A stretch of 64,000 nucleotides of DNA from a virus. Under the pieces are notes generated by a model. The model searched no databases. It was not told the DNA's origin and saw only the letters and a list, made by a program, of their open reading frames with translations. The translations under genes were made by a program, and so were the position numbers. Numbering within the stretch: position 1 is the first letter of the stretch; each line of letters begins with the position of its first letter. Shown piece after piece: positions 63,819 through 64,000 of the stretch. The stretch is taken from positions 62,001 to 126,000 of the IMG/VR virus record IMGVR_UViG_3300023172_000008; one strand, written 5' to 3'.

Positions 63819-64000
63819 ATGTTTGATATCACCAAGTATTTTAGACGCGGTCAAAACCAGACTATTGAATTTAGAAACGGCACAAATCTAAGTTATGCTG
63901 GCCCTACTTTTACACTTGTAGAAGCAGGTACAGAACTAGATCGCTGGTATGTGGGTTCATATTTTGGTGTTGAATATACCATTGCGTGTGATGTAAACAG
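63819..64000 (+). CDS. Partial structural-type protein, runs off right edge
   Basis: The first 60 codons are visible: MFDITKYFRRGQNQTIEFRN, then GTNLSYAGPTFTLVEAG and RWYVGSYFGVEYTIACDVN. It has a late-type motif and a GAGG ribosome site. Strand-rich sequence with aromatic residues suits a virion protein; the family is not recognised and the C-terminus lies outside the window. Confidence 0.65.
   Translation, partial: MFDITKYFRRGQNQTIEFRNGTNLSYAGPTFTLVEAGTELDRWYVGSYFGVEYTIACDVN

Noticed and set aside
1-64000. CRISPR array, insertion sequence, integrase or attachment site
   Set aside because: No regularly spaced direct repeats, no transposase or recombinase frame and no tRNA-end duplications were seen; the tandem repeats at 24553-24642 are coding.

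Overview
This window is part of the genome of a T4-like myovirus, most probably a marine one of the kind that infects cyanobacteria or SAR11-type alphaproteobacteria. The evidence is a nearly complete set of T4-type head and baseplate genes (gp6, gp25, gp5, gp53, gp48-like, gp55, gp47, gp46, gp26, a tape measure, gp20, gp67-like, gp21, gp22, gp23) on AT-rich DNA. They come with large fibre-like structural genes and sugar-tailoring genes typical of ocean T4-like phages. There is no integrase, no tRNA gene that I can see and no photosynthesis gene, so the host cannot be fixed from this window. The assignment rests on reading protein motifs, not on a database search.

Layout. 1-16218 (minus strand) is a baseplate operon, in transcription order gp48-like, gp53, a 780-aa hub candidate, gp5, gp25, gp6 and a giant structural protein that runs off the left edge. 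Bases 16219-16305 are a divergent control region with a late-type motif for the baseplate operon and a consensus sigma70 promoter for gp55. 16306-20640 (plus) holds the late sigma factor gp55, the recombination nuclease pair gp47/gp46, a small unknown and a GIY-YIG nuclease. 20641-21149 has no gene but folds into many hairpins. 21404-24855 carries two low-complexity virion-type proteins. 24852-25939 (minus) is a gp26-type tail-assembly gene with a textbook -1 frameshift signal that joins it to a short downstream frame. 26013-35322 (plus) is the tape measure and head operon up to the major capsid protein. 35323-35829 contains a second, independently promoted and terminated structured RNA. 35830-36511 holds a cold-shock protein and an unknown.

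36613-59468 is a long block of fibre, adhesin and virion-surface genes. It shows heavy internal duplication: small beta proteins, two ~490-aa fibre paralogs, two giant fibres (1773 and 2034 aa) each with an array of eight carbohydrate-binding-like repeats, and three extremely cysteine- and glycine-rich proteins alternating with two chaperone-like proteins. 59522-63771 is a compact surface-chemistry cassette: a GT-B glycosyltransferase, an SGNH-type hydrolase, a carbamoyltransferase and a methyltransferase. A last structural gene starts at 63819 and leaves the window.

Regulation. A GATAAATA-like motif, close to the T4 late promoter TATAAATA, lies before most structural transcription units. The early or middle genes gp55 and gp47/46 instead have sigma70-type promoters. 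Several intrinsic terminators sit directly against late motifs. The most unusual items are the programmed frameshift in gp26, the two unclassified structured RNAs, the triplicated Cys-rich adhesin-like family with its chaperone partners, and an apparent absence of the pentamer GCWGC from the whole window.
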